33,814 bases of DNA from UBA4408 sp002389785 (GTDB taxonomy: Bacteria > Bacteroidota > Bacteroidia > UBA4408): assembly GCA_035438985.1 (NCBI GenBank), contig DAORJK010000024.1, positions 1 through 33,814 on the forward strand, in the 5' to 3' direction. Positions 1-9,150 of this stretch are shown in pieces. The notes beneath the pieces were generated by a model. The model did not search any database and was not told the origin of the DNA. It saw only the letters and a program-made list of their open reading frames with translations. Position numbers and translations under genes: made by a program. Every line of letters begins with the position of its first letter. Position 1 is the stretch's first letter.

Positions 1-3000
1 CAAAACTTCCTCCTGCTCCACTCACTATGCTCCATGCTCCTGTTCCTACGGTTGGTGTGTTTGCTGCTAAAGTTGCTGAGGTTACTCCGCACAAGCCTGT
101 TTGATCAGGTCCTGCATTCGCTGCTGTCGGATTATTGTTGAACGTGATTGTTACATCGTCGGTACTTGCTGTACACGGTGCATTGCTGATTGTCCAGCGT
201 AATACATAAGTAGTTCCTAATGTTCCGGTAAATGCTGAAGTTGGACTCGATGGGGTTGTCACCGATCCTCCTGCTCCACTCACTATGCTCCATGCTCCTG
301 TTCCTACGGTTGGGGTATTTGCTGCTAAGGTTGCTGAGGTTACTCCACACAAGCCTGTTTGATCAGGTCCTGCATTCGCTGCTGTTGGATTATTATTAAA
401 CGTGATTGTTACATCGTCGGTACTTGAACCGCAAGCATTAGAAATGGTCCAGCGCAATACATAAGTGGTTCCTAATGTTCCGGTAAATATTGTCGAAGGA
501 TTGGTATTCAAAGTAAAACTTCCTCCAGTTCCCGAAATTATTGACCATGCACCCGTGCCTGATGTCGGGGTGTTTGCTGCTAAGGTTGTGGATGTTACGC
601 CACACAAACTTGTTTGATCCGGTCCTGCATTTGAAGTAGTTGGGGAAGCTGCGAATGTTACTGATACATCATCAGAAGAGGTACAACCAGAAGATGTTCT
701 CGTTCTCGTCCATCTTAACACATAGGTTACACCAGAGGTTCCGGTATAATTTGAACTTGAAGACGTTGCATTTGAAAAACTTCCGGCTGGACTTCCTGAA
801 ACAATAGTCCACAATCCGGTGTGACCACCACCCGGTCCGTTCCCATTAAGCGCAGTTGTTGTAACACCGCAAGCTGTTGTAATATCAGTACCGGCATTCG
901 CATTATTCGCAGCTTGTAAAATATTAATTGAAACATCATCTGTACTTGTGCAAGCTCCATTAGTAATTGTCCATCGTAAGGTATAATTAGTATTTGATGC
1001 CCCTGTAAAAACAGTCGTAGGGTCAGTATTTAAAGCAAAACTTCCACCTGCCCCGGCAATGATACTCCATGCTCCTGTTCCAACTAATGGTGTATTCGCA
1101 GCCAATGTGTAGGTCAAAGAGCAACTACTTTGATCAGGGCCAGCGTTAGCAGTTGTAGGCGCAGTACTAAAATTAATTACAACATCATCAGAACTAGCTG
1201 TACATGGAGCATTGCTAATTGTCCACCTCAAAGTATAACTGGTTCCGGCAGTACCTGTAAAAGTTGTATTTCTTACCGCCGGATTCGCGAATGATCCACC
1301 AACTCCACTCACGATAGTCCACGCTCCTGTTCCTGTAGTTGGATTATTGGCTGCTAATGTTGCTGAGGTTCCACAAGGAGATTGATCAGGTCCCGCATTG
1401 GAGGTGGTAGGCGCTCCATTTACGGTAATCGTTACGTTGGAAGTAGACGCAGTACATGGATTATTGCTTATTGTCCAAACCAACACATAGCTTCCGGCGC
1501 CACCAGATGGAGTAAATGTAGCTGAAGGGTTTGTAGTACTGCTAAATTGTGCTACGCTAGTACTTGGACCACTAGAAATAGTCCAAGCGCCGGTACCAAT
1601 TGTAGGTGTATTTGCGGCTAAGGTTGCACTTCCTGTTGAACATATAGTTTGAGGCGTACCAGCATTAGAAGTACTAGGATTTTGATTAAAAGTAATAAGT
1701 ACATCATCGGTAACAGAACCACAAGCTCCGGTAACAGTCCACCTTAGTGTGTATGCAGTTCCGGCTGTTCCACTAAAGGTTGACGTTTGACTTGTTGCAT
1801 TTGAAAACGATCCCCCTGTACCACTTATAATAGTCCATGCCCCAGTCCCGGGAGAAGGATTATTGGCCGCTAGTGTAACTGAGGTTAGTCCACATGTTGC
1901 AGCACCCGTTTGATCAGGACCTGCGTTCGATGTAACAGATGAGGATGAAAAAGAAATTGTAACATCGTCTTGACTATTAAAACAAGGACTATTGTTTATT
2001 GACCATCTTAAAGTATAAGAAGTTCCGGCTGTTCCAGTGAAAGTTGATGTTGGGCTGTTAACAGAAGTAACAGAACCTCCTGCACCTGAAATTATTGACC
2101 AGGTTCCTGTTTTGGGGGATGCGCTGGTTGCAGCTAATGTTGTTGAAGTCCCACAAACATTCAATTGATCAGTACCAGCATTTGAAGTTACTTGTGCGTT
2201 AAAGGTTATATTAACATTATCTGAACTTGAACCACAAGCATTTGTCAAGGTCCATTGTAACACATAAGCCGTTCCTGAAACACCATTGAACACAGTATTA
2301 TACGCTGTTGCATCCGCAAATGAGCCTCCTGTTCCGCTCACTATAGTCCATAAACCGGTTGATCCGGAAGGAACATTTCCTGCCAAACTTAAGGTTGTAA
2401 CTGAACAGGTCAATCCAGTCGTTTGATCCGGTCCTGCATTTGCTGTTGGTGTGTTTGGTAAAATGATTGTAACATCGTCGGCGGATGTTCCACAGGTTGA
2501 ACTTGAAATTGTCCATCTCAACACATATGTACTCCCTGCTGTTCCGGTAAATGTAGCAGTCGGACTTGTCGATGATGAAAAGCTTCCTCCGGTTCCTGAA
2601 ACTACAGTCCAGGCTCCTGTGTTTGGAGCTGTGGGTGTATTTGCGGCCAAGGTTGCTGTTGTAGCACTGCATGGTCTTGTTTGATCGGGACCCGCCGCCG
2701 AAACATCGGGGGTTCGTGGAAAAGTGATAACTACGTCGTCTGTTGAATTAGCACAAGGTGAATTAGAAATTGTCCATCGCAAAGTATACGCAGTTCCCGA
2801 AGTCCCAGAAAAAGTAGAAGTGGGTGAATTCGGTGAGGCTATAGATCCACCTGTACCAGAAATTATTGACCAAGTACCTGTACCAATGGTTGGAGTATTT
2901 CCTGCAAGAGATGCGCTTAAACCACATAATGACGCTCCACTTTGATCTGGCCCGGCATTCGCAACTGTAGGATTTTGTCTTAGATCAATTACAACATCAT

Positions 3001-3475
3001 CGGAAGATGTACATCCCGAAAGTGTTCTTGTTAGCGTCCATCTTAGCACATAGGAAACCCCGGCAGTACCATTAAAGGTAGTATTGTTGGTTGTACTAGA
3101 CACAAAGGATCCTCCTGCACCGGAAACAATGGTCCATAATCCTGTATGACCGGCCGATGTATTGGCTGCAAGCGTTGCACTTGTACCACAAATAGATTGG
3201 TCGGGACCAGCATTAGAAGCGGTTGCCGGCGTTCCAACACTGAAAGTGATTGATACATCATCAAAAGTTGAAACACAAGGTGCTGCAGGAGTAATAGTCC
3301 ATCTTAGTACATAACTAGTTCCTACTACACCTGTAAAGGTTGCTGTTGGATTGGATGCTGAACTAAAACTCCCTCCCACTCCTGAAACAACTGTCCAAAG
3401 ACCATTACCCGGTGACGGATTGTTTGCAGCAAGTGTAGCAGTGGTCCCACAAAGCCCTAGGGATTGATCAGGACC
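1..3475 (-). repeat. Tandem ~255-bp coding repeats (PKD/Ig-like units)
   Basis: Each unit starts with GPDQ or a variant (GTDQ, GTPQ, GTDI). GPDQ-equivalent sites begin, as read on the plus strand, at 3466, 3199, 2944, 2683, 2425, 2167, 1912, 1651, 1384, 1132, 883, 616, 361 and 103. All spacings are multiples of three (249-267 bp), giving 13 full units and one partial unit. Typical content is GPDQ, LCGV, TLAANTP, GTGAWSI, SGxGGSF, TFTG, YVLRW, a second Cys, then DDVTITFN. Two cysteines per unit could form a disulfide. Units resemble the PKD-like domains common in Bacteroidota surface proteins. Units near the left edge are much more alike than those near 3400. Confidence 0.92.
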
Positions 3476-5521
3476 GGCATCAGCGCTATTACAAACTCTC
3501 ACATCCTCGTTACTCGATGAAGTAGGATCATAATTAGAACCACCTACAGTACCTCCAACCGAATAGGTTCCTCCGGGAGTTACAGTGGCACTACCTACTG
3601 TTCTTGTTGGATCCGTAAATGTTACACTCGCAGGATTTTGAAATAATCCATTGTTAACCAATGCTGAATATGCTGCTGTAAAAGTTAACGTAACTGAAGC
3701 TCCTCCCGGTATTGTAAATGAACTCCATGCCGGACTGGTTGACCCAACGGTTGGATTTGTAGTACTTGGTCGTGTTGCCGGAATGGTACCTCCTAGGACT
3801 ACAGAGCTTGTTCCATTAAATGTAATTGTACCAGCTGTTGGTGTAGGTAAATTATCCGTAATTGTGACTCCCGTGGCGATTCCGGCACCAGAAGCGTTGG
3901 ATACAACTATGGTATAGGATGCATTCGTAGCAGGGTCAACTGGTCCCGGCGTTGATGTGGATTTAGTCACAGTCAATACTGGTAAACAAGCTGAGCCACT
4001 TACGCTATTTCCAATATTATTGTTGCTTGCATCAAAATTTGCAAAACCAATAGTACTCGCTTGAGCACCGTATACATTTCCTGAGAAAGTAACCCCATTA
4101 GTACCTTGAGCAGTTGATGAAGCTGCTGCAATTGTACCATTGGTATAAATTACTCCTCCACCACCTCCACCGCCAGGTCCATGGTCGGCACCACCTCCGG
4201 TATTAGAACCGCCATTTCCACCTCTAGCTGTAACGGTAATATTTGCTAAGCCACTTGTATTTGCAGCAGTAAATATCACTGATCCTCCTGCTCCGCCCCC
4301 CCCACTAGCATCGTTTGAAGGTGTCATCCCGGGTGCGACACCATCGGCATTAATAGTCCCGGTTCCTGAAACTGAACCCGTTCTCAACATCACGATCCCA
4401 CCTCCGGCTCCCCCACTGGATGCAAAACCCGAACCCGGTGTTCCGGTACCATTATTTGAAGTTCCTGCACCGGCACCACCACCCATAACCACTCTGCTAT
4501 TTGCAACCGAAACAAATGCTGCTCCGCCGTCGCCGCCGGGTATAGGAGCATTGTTCCAGGCATTTCCCCCTCTTCCACCGGCGCTAAAATTTCCACCACC
4601 TCCACCACCAGAGTTTTGATCGTTGCTTGTTGGATTTCCGTCAGTTCCACCACCACCAGCGTTCCCTGGTGCACCACGTCCATAACTTCCTAAAGGATAT
4701 CCTTCAACGGCATTGTCTAATAATGCTCCAGAATTATTTAGGTATCTAGGAGTTCCTGCAATTCCCTCCCCTTTTGAACCATTTGTATTTTGTGTTGCAA
4801 GTGTTCGGTAATCCGTATTTGCTGTTCCTGCTGCACCGCCTAACTGTCGACCTCCTCCTCCTCTAAAACCTCTTCCTGATATATCAATGGTAAATCCTGC
4901 AAAATTCATATTCCCAGAAACATCCATTGCAAACACACCACCTTTGTTACCATCCCAAGCTTGAACTGCAATGTTTCCTGTTAGCGTAACACTTGAATAT
5001 TGAGGTACACGAATTACTTGAAATCTGTAATTCCCATAAAGCGGAGCAGCAGATGTGCTGGCATTTTTACTTACATAATAATTTGTTAAAGGGTTCTGTA
5101 AATTGAGTGTTCCCCCGGCAGCGGTTACAGTGTTGGTAGCTACCCCGTATTCGTATTTCCCGGCAATGTAATCAGTACCACTGGTCGAATTACCTGCCCC
5201 CGGAATTCCTGCTACTCCATCTCCATATGAATTATTATTGGAAGTATTGATGCGAACCCCTTGCATTTGAATTATAAGAACTAAATCTCCTGCAGTGATT
5301 GATGTACCACTTGTGGCGCCCAATGTGATAGAAGTTGCTCCTACTGCAACTGAATCCGGAACGGCCGAAGGAAAATAGGTATTCACATTAGCACTTGGAG
5401 TTGCAGGCCCATCTGAACCGGGTAAGCCACAAATTTGTCCAAAGGCAGAAAATGAGTAAATCACAAAAGCACAGAGCAGGAAAAGTGAATTGTGAAGTTT
5501 TAGCGTAGATTTTAAATGCAT
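1..5521 (-). CDS. Giant secreted PKD/Ig-like repeat adhesin, SprB-like, 3' end outside window
   Basis: The frame is open from an ATG at 5519-5521 to the left edge, at least 1,840 codons without a stop, so the C-terminus is not visible. Residues 1-28 form a signal peptide ending FSAFG/Q. Residues about 30-205 hold an N-terminal module with GDLVLIIQMQG. Residues about 213-457 are very glycine-rich, with GGGGGGG runs. Residues about 512-670 resemble the DUF11 conserved-repeat domain (TVTKSTSTPGP, VTITDNLP). From residue 683 on there are tandem units of 83-89 residues. The start was chosen for its signal peptide. Families with this layout are cell-surface adhesins exported by T9SS. The divergent PorP/SprF gene supports export with a partner, and by analogy with SprB a type B sorting domain would be expected beyond position 1. 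No enzyme motif was seen. Adhesion is inferred; secretion and repeat structure are well supported. Confidence 0.88.
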   Translation of the reverse strand, partial: MHLKSTLKLHNSLFLLCAFVIYSFSAFGQICGLPGSDGPATPSANVNTYFPSAVPDSVAVGATSITLGATSGTSITAGDLVLIIQMQGVRINTSNNNSYGDGVAGIPGAGNSTSGTDYIAGKYEYGVATNTVTAAGGTLNLQNPLTNYYVSKNASTSAAPLYGNYRFQVIRVPQYSSVTLTGNIAVQAWDGNKGGVFAMDVSGNMNFAGFTIDISGRGFRGGGGRQLGGAAGTANTDYRTLATQNTNGSKGEGIAGTPRYLNNSGALLDNAVEGYPLGSYGRGAPGNAGGGGTDGNPTSNDQNSGGGGGGNFSAGGRGGNAWNNAPIPGGDGGAAFVSVANSRVVMGGGAGAGTSNNGTGTPGSGFASSGGAGGGIVMLRTGSVSGTGTINADGVAPGMTPSNDASGGGGAGGSVIFTAANTSGLANITVTARGGNGGSNTGGGADHGPGGGGGGGVIYTNGTIAAASSTAQGTNGVTFSGNVYGAQASTIGFANFDASNNNIGNSVSGSACLPVLTVTKSTSTPGPVDPATNASYTIVVSNASGAGIATGVTITDNLPTPTAGTITFNGTSSVVLGGTIPATRPSTTNPTVGSTSPAWSSFTIPGGASVTLTFTAAYSALVNNGLFQNPASVTFTDPTRTVGSATVTPGGTYSVGGTVGGSNYDPTSSSNEDVRVCNSADAGPDQSLGLCGTTATLAANNPSPGNGLWTVVSGVGGSFSSASNPTATFTGVVGTSYVLRWTITPAAPCVSTFDDVSITFSVGTPATASNAGPDQSICGTSATLAANTSAGHTGLWTIVSGAGGSFVSSTTNNTTFNGTAGVSYVLRWTLTRTLSGCTSSDDVVIDLRQNPTVANAGPDQSGASLCGLSASLAGNTPTIGTGTWSIISGTGGSIASPNSPTSTFSGTSGTAYTLRWTISNSPCANSTDDVVITFPRTPDVSAAGPDQTRPCSATTATLAANTPTAPNTGAWTVVSGTGGSFSSSTSPTATFTGTAGSTYVLRWTISSSTCGTSADDVTIILPNTPTANAGPDQTTGLTCSVTTLSLAGNVPSGSTGLWTIVSGTGGSFADATAYNTVFNGVSGTAYVLQWTLTNACGSSSDNVNITFNAQVTSNAGTDQLNVCGTSTTLAATSASPKTGTWSIISGAGGSVTSVNSPTSTFTGTAGTSYTLRWSINNSPCFNSQDDVTISFSSSSVTSNAGPDQTGAATCGLTSVTLAANNPSPGTGAWTIISGTGGSFSNATSQTSTFSGTAGTAYTLRWTVTGACGSVTDDVLITFNQNPSTSNAGTPQTICSTGSATLAANTPTIGTGAWTISSGPSTSVAQFSSTTNPSATFTPSGGAGSYVLVWTISNNPCTASTSNVTITVNGAPTTSNAGPDQSPCGTSATLAANNPTTGTGAWTIVSGVGGSFANPAVRNTTFTGTAGTSYTLRWTISNAPCTASSDDVVINFSTAPTTANAGPDQSSCSLTYTLAANTPLVGTGAWSIIAGAGGSFALNTDPTTVFTGASNTNYTLRWTITNGACTSTDDVSINILQAANNANAGTDITTACGVTTTALNGNGPGGGHTGLWTIVSGSPAGSFSNATSSSSNYTGTSGVTYVLRWTRTRTSSGCTSSDDVSVTFAASPTTSNAGPDQTSLCGVTSTTLAANTPTSGTGAWSIISGTGGSFTLNTNPSTIFTGTLGTTYVLRWTISNACGSSTDDVTITFNNNPTAANAGPDQTGLCGVTSATLAANTPTVGTGAWSIVSGAGGSVTTPSSPTSAFTGTLGTTYVLRWTISNAPCTASTDDVTITFNNNPTAANAGPDQTGLCGVTSATLAANTPTVGTGAWSIVSGAGGSF

Positions 5522-5969
5522 ACAGGTACTAAATTACTTAGTGAATATTTTTTTGGAATTATTTAAATTTTATGAATTGGTCACATTCAATTTTTTATCT
5601 AAAAAGGTAGTTCCCACAAGTTTAGACATTATAAAAAAAATTAACAAGCAGTTTGGTCAGACTGTTGAAATCTAAAAAGCCCATTCGATAAATTGCCCTT
5701 TTTGCAGGCTGAAATGCGCTCAAATGATCTTCAAATCGTACTCAATTTTTTAACTTAACAAGTATATAAACAATCGCAAGTGAAACTGAAATCAAAAAAA
5801 ACTAGTTATGAAAACAGCGGTGTTAATTTCCTCGAATCAACTCACTCTACTAGATTTAACAAAGGTTTCATGCAATAAGTAAAAGAATGAACAAATTCAA
5901 TTTACATTTTTAGGAAAAGCGTGCGCTTCTGTTTTTTTGGCATTTCGTTTTTTAATTTAACTTTGTTTT
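5522..5969. other. Divergent intergenic region between the giant adhesin and the PorP/SprF gene
   Basis: These 448 bases are AT-rich and must hold promoters for both directions. A good box pair for the rightward genes lies at 5936-5965. No clear TAnnTTTG box was found for the leftward adhesin gene. No RNA gene, convincing ORF or long inverted repeat was seen. Confidence 0.6.
5936..5965 (+). promoter_or_regulatory. Bacteroidota-type promoter for the PorP/SprF operon
   Basis: A TTTG (-33 type) at 5936-5939 is followed after 18 bp by TAACTTTG at 5958-5965, an exact match to the TAnnTTTG -7 consensus. The ATG begins at 5970, only 4 bases after the box, so transcription from here would give a leaderless or nearly leaderless mRNA. 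Confidence 0.5.
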
Positions 5970-6986
5970 ATGTTGAAAAAAAGTTGGCTGTTATTTGTGA
6001 TTTGCTTAGTTGTGCTTCACTCACAAGCACAAGATCAACATTTTTCACAGTTTTTTAATTCACCACAAAATATTAATCCTGCGCTTTCCGGACTATTTGA
6101 TGGTGATTTAAGAATTGTTGCGAATCATAAAAATCAGTGGAGAACCTTACCAGTTCCTTATCGCACTTACGCTATTTCAGCTGATGGAAAACTACCTCTA
6201 GGGCTAACAAATGATTATGTATGTACAGGTATAATTTTTACTAACGATAAAGCTGGAGATGGTTCCTACACCACCAATCAAGCTGGTATTTCACTCGCCT
6301 ATTTGAAAAAATTAAACAAAGATTCAAGCTCATTTTTATCTTTAGGGATACAACCCTCTTTGGTTTCAAAAAATTTAAATTTATCCAAATTGTCCTTCGA
6401 TAATCAGTTTAGTGACGGTACCTATAATTCGGCAATAGCAAATGGGGAAAATTTTAACCGAACGAAACTTCAATTTTTAGATTTTTGCGCGGGATTAAGT
6501 TTTTATCAAAAAATAAATCAACACAGCAATGCTACTCTGGGATTTTCTTATGCCCACTTTCTTGCTCAAAATACCAGTTTTTTTTCCGACAAATCTGCAG
6601 TAATAAATCCAAAATTCCTTGCTCATGCCACTTTTGTATTCAACTTGTCTGAATCGTTTGATCTTATTCCTGTTATATTATTTGAAGAGCAAAACAAAGC
6701 AAAAGAAATTGTAGCCGGATCTCAAGCAAGATTTATTTTTGAAAATAGATCCGACAAAACTAGAGCTTTTTCCCTGGGTGCATTTATGCGATTAAAAGAT
6801 GCTTTTATTGTGAATGCTCAACTGGACTATAACCACTATCGATTTGGTTTAAGTTATGACATTACAACGTCCGCAATAAAAAATGCAAACAACAGACTTG
6901 GAGGAATTGAACTCTCCATAGTTTACATTATGAAGCGATTTATAAAGGTAAATCAAGCTAAAGTAATTTGTCCGGTTTTTTTGTAA
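5970..6986 (+). CDS. PorP/SprF family type IX secretion membrane protein
   Basis: This 338-residue protein has a signal peptide (residues 1-20, ending HSQAQ) and family hallmarks: QDQHFSQF near the N-terminus, NINPALSGLFDG, KNQW, PYRTYAISADGKL, and near the C-terminus YRFGLSYDI and NRLGGIELS. PorP/SprF proteins are outer-membrane beta-barrels. PorP itself is part of the T9SS attachment machinery, while SprF-like paralogues are needed for export of specific giant adhesins such as SprB. The next gene begins 1 bp after its stop, so the two form an operon. It is divergent from the giant adhesin, which suggests a dedicated SprF-like role, but this is inference. The gene is full length with no broken features. 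Confidence 0.92.
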   Translation: MLKKSWLLFVICLVVLHSQAQDQHFSQFFNSPQNINPALSGLFDGDLRIVANHKNQWRTLPVPYRTYAISADGKLPLGLTNDYVCTGIIFTNDKAGDGSYTTNQAGISLAYLKKLNKDSSSFLSLGIQPSLVSKNLNLSKLSFDNQFSDGTYNSAIANGENFNRTKLQFLDFCAGLSFYQKINQHSNATLGFSYAHFLAQNTSFFSDKSAVINPKFLAHATFVFNLSESFDLIPVILFEEQNKAKEIVAGSQARFIFENRSDKTRAFSLGAFMRLKDAFIVNAQLDYNHYRFGLSYDITTSAIKNANNRLGGIELSIVYIMKRFIKVNQAKVICPVFL

Positions 6987-6987
6987 G

Positions 6988-8958
6988 ATGAGGTATTTAC
7001 ACATTTGCTTTCTTGTTTTCTTTTCTCTCCTAGTAAATAGTTTTAATGCTGCGTGTCAAAACAATGAACGATACATCAAAGAAGGTGATAAATATTCGGC
7101 TTTAGGCGATATTTACAATGCCTCATTAAATTATGCCAGCTATTTAAAAGAGGACTCGTTGAACAAAGAAGTGCTTTATAAATATGCCGAGTGTTCTCGG
7201 CTCCTTAATGATTATACTAAGGCAAAAGAAACGTATTCAAAACTGTATAAGCGCGATCGAGGCATTAGCTTTCCGGAATGCATTTTTTGGTTGGCTATGG
7301 TACAAAAAAATCTTGGTGAGTATGACGAAGCAAAGCAACTATTCGAAAAATACAACAAACGATTTAAGAAAAAAGGAACCTACACAGCATTAAAATCACA
7401 ACTTGAAGCCGATGCCTGCGATTGGGCAATTAAAGCACAAAAGACTCCTGCTAACATTCGTGTGTATCAACTTGACAGTATAGTGAATAGCTCTTTCAGC
7501 GAATTTGCTCCTGTTGAGAGAGATTGCACTTTGTACTTTTCAAGTTCAAAAGAAGTACTTAAGAAAAACAAAAAATCTCTTCCTCATACTTCCATTTATC
7601 AAATAAATTTAGCCGGCAACCTGCTTGTTCCCGCTGATTCTGTTTTCAATGCTCCCGGTGTAAATAGTGGAAATTTGAGCTTTAGCAAAGACGGGACTAC
7701 TGCCTATTTTACACGCTGTGTTAGCATAGGTCCACTTGAAAATCGTTGTGCAATTTATGTCACAAATTACTCAAATGGAAAATGGTCAGCTGCAAAAAGA
7801 TTAAACGATACCATTAATCAACCCAATTACTCAAGTACACACCCATGCATTGCACAGGTTGATTCAGTTGGAACAGTTTTGTATTTTTCAAGCAACCGCA
7901 AAGGTGGAGAGGGTAAAATGGATCTTTGGGCTTGTAAATTATCTCCAAGCGGAGTGTTTGGTATTCCTTATAATCTTGGTAAGTTGGTGAATTCTATGGA
8001 CAATGAAATTTCACCTTGGTTCGATAATGAATCCCAAACACTTTATTTCAGCAGCGAATGGCACAAAGGGTTTGGTGGATTTGATATTTTTAAGTGCAAA
8101 CGTGCAAATCGAATTTATACTAGCCCGGAAAACTTAGGCTATCCAATAAATTCATCTTTTAACGATTTGTATTTTTCATCCAATTCAAACAATTCAACTT
8201 CATATTTCTCCTCCAATCGTGAAGGATCTTATTTTGATACATTCCAGTCTTGTTGTAACGATATTTACACCTTTAAAGATGTGCCCAAGCTGATTCCGGT
8301 TAAGCCAGTTACTATTTCAGCTGTTGTTCAAACTAAAAAAGATACTGTATTGAAGATTGTTAACGAACTGAAGTTATTGGTTCCTTTAACCTTATATTTT
8401 GATAACGATGAGCCTGATAGTAAAACAATGTCAGTCACAACTGCTAAAACCTATGCATCAACTTTTAATGAATACCTTAAGTTAATTGAACCTTATAAAA
8501 GCCAATACACAAAGGGTCTTCGAGGTGAACAAAAGGCTGATGCTGCAGCAGAAATTGAAGCACTTTTTACAGATTCAATTGAATTTGGAATGCAGCAACT
8601 TGAAAAGTTTTCTGAATTGTTGTCTCGAATAGTACCCGAAGGTGAACAAGTAAAAATAACATTAAAAGGCTATTGCAGTGCGCTTGCATCCACCGATTAC
8701 AACAAAAATTTGGCACGCCGACGAATTGCTTGCTTGCGGAATTATTTTGCAAACTATAAAAACGGCGAACTTACGAAGTACATAATTACTCCTGAATATA
8801 CTCCAAACACTAAAGGAACCATTGAGTTTACTGAAGTGGAAATAGGTGAGATAAATTCGAACGAAAGCGACGACTTACAAAACACTCGACTTTCAATTTA
8901 TAGCCCGCAAGCTGCATTAGCACGTAAGATTAAAATCATTGCAGTTTCTTCTAAATAA
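6988..8958 (+). CDS. TPR/PD40 propeller protein with variant OmpA-like C-terminus (PorE-like)
   Basis: The protein has 656 residues. A signal peptide (about 1-23) is followed by TPR-like helices (about 28-150), then a beta-propeller with repeated LYFSS/YFTR strands of the PD40 type (about 170-420). The C-terminal part starts with LYFDNDEPD (about residue 467) and contains LKGYCSA and TDYNKNLARRRI (about 555-590), which align with the OmpA-like peptidoglycan-binding domain. Compared with a usual OmpA domain there is about 50 residues of extra helix between the first two elements, and the usual Asp of the 'GHTD' motif is Ser (GYCS), while the later Arg cluster is kept. Its architecture recalls PorE of the T9SS, which tethers the machine to the wall, but no carboxypeptidase-regulatory domain is visible. 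It is co-transcribed with the PorP/SprF gene (1-bp gap). Confidence 0.85.
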   Translation: MRYLHICFLVFFSLLVNSFNAACQNNERYIKEGDKYSALGDIYNASLNYASYLKEDSLNKEVLYKYAECSRLLNDYTKAKETYSKLYKRDRGISFPECIFWLAMVQKNLGEYDEAKQLFEKYNKRFKKKGTYTALKSQLEADACDWAIKAQKTPANIRVYQLDSIVNSSFSEFAPVERDCTLYFSSSKEVLKKNKKSLPHTSIYQINLAGNLLVPADSVFNAPGVNSGNLSFSKDGTTAYFTRCVSIGPLENRCAIYVTNYSNGKWSAAKRLNDTINQPNYSSTHPCIAQVDSVGTVLYFSSNRKGGEGKMDLWACKLSPSGVFGIPYNLGKLVNSMDNEISPWFDNESQTLYFSSEWHKGFGGFDIFKCKRANRIYTSPENLGYPINSSFNDLYFSSNSNNSTSYFSSNREGSYFDTFQSCCNDIYTFKDVPKLIPVKPVTISAVVQTKKDTVLKIVNELKLLVPLTLYFDNDEPDSKTMSVTTAKTYASTFNEYLKLIEPYKSQYTKGLRGEQKADAAAEIEALFTDSIEFGMQQLEKFSELLSRIVPEGEQVKITLKGYCSALASTDYNKNLARRRIACLRNYFANYKNGELTKYIITPEYTPNTKGTIEFTEVEIGEINSNESDDLQNTRLSIYSPQAALARKIKIIAVSSK

Positions 8959-9150
8959 ACTACCGAGTGAAATTTGCTTTTGTTCGGAAAAAAAATTTGT
9001 ACTTTTAGTTTCTAAACACTGGATTTTTTGTGCTAAAGGGAAACATTATTATAATTCTTACGTATAAGTAATCATTGCCTCTTATCATTTGAAATAAAAC
9101 ATTTGAATTAACCGAGTGCTTTAAAAAACAAGTTACAATAATACACTATC

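Noticed and set aside
103..3475. Regularly spaced short DNA repeats (gatcaggtcc type) resembling an array
   Set aside because: Spacing is 249-267 bp and always a multiple of three, and the repeats encode the GPDQ motif in one open frame. They are protein repeats and not a CRISPR array.
3651..3917. Plus-strand ORF opposite the giant adhesin, and similar ones at 2451-2684 and 2724-2945
   Set aside because: They are antisense to a continuous coding frame with clear domain structure, show no recognisable protein features, and their composition mirrors the repeats.
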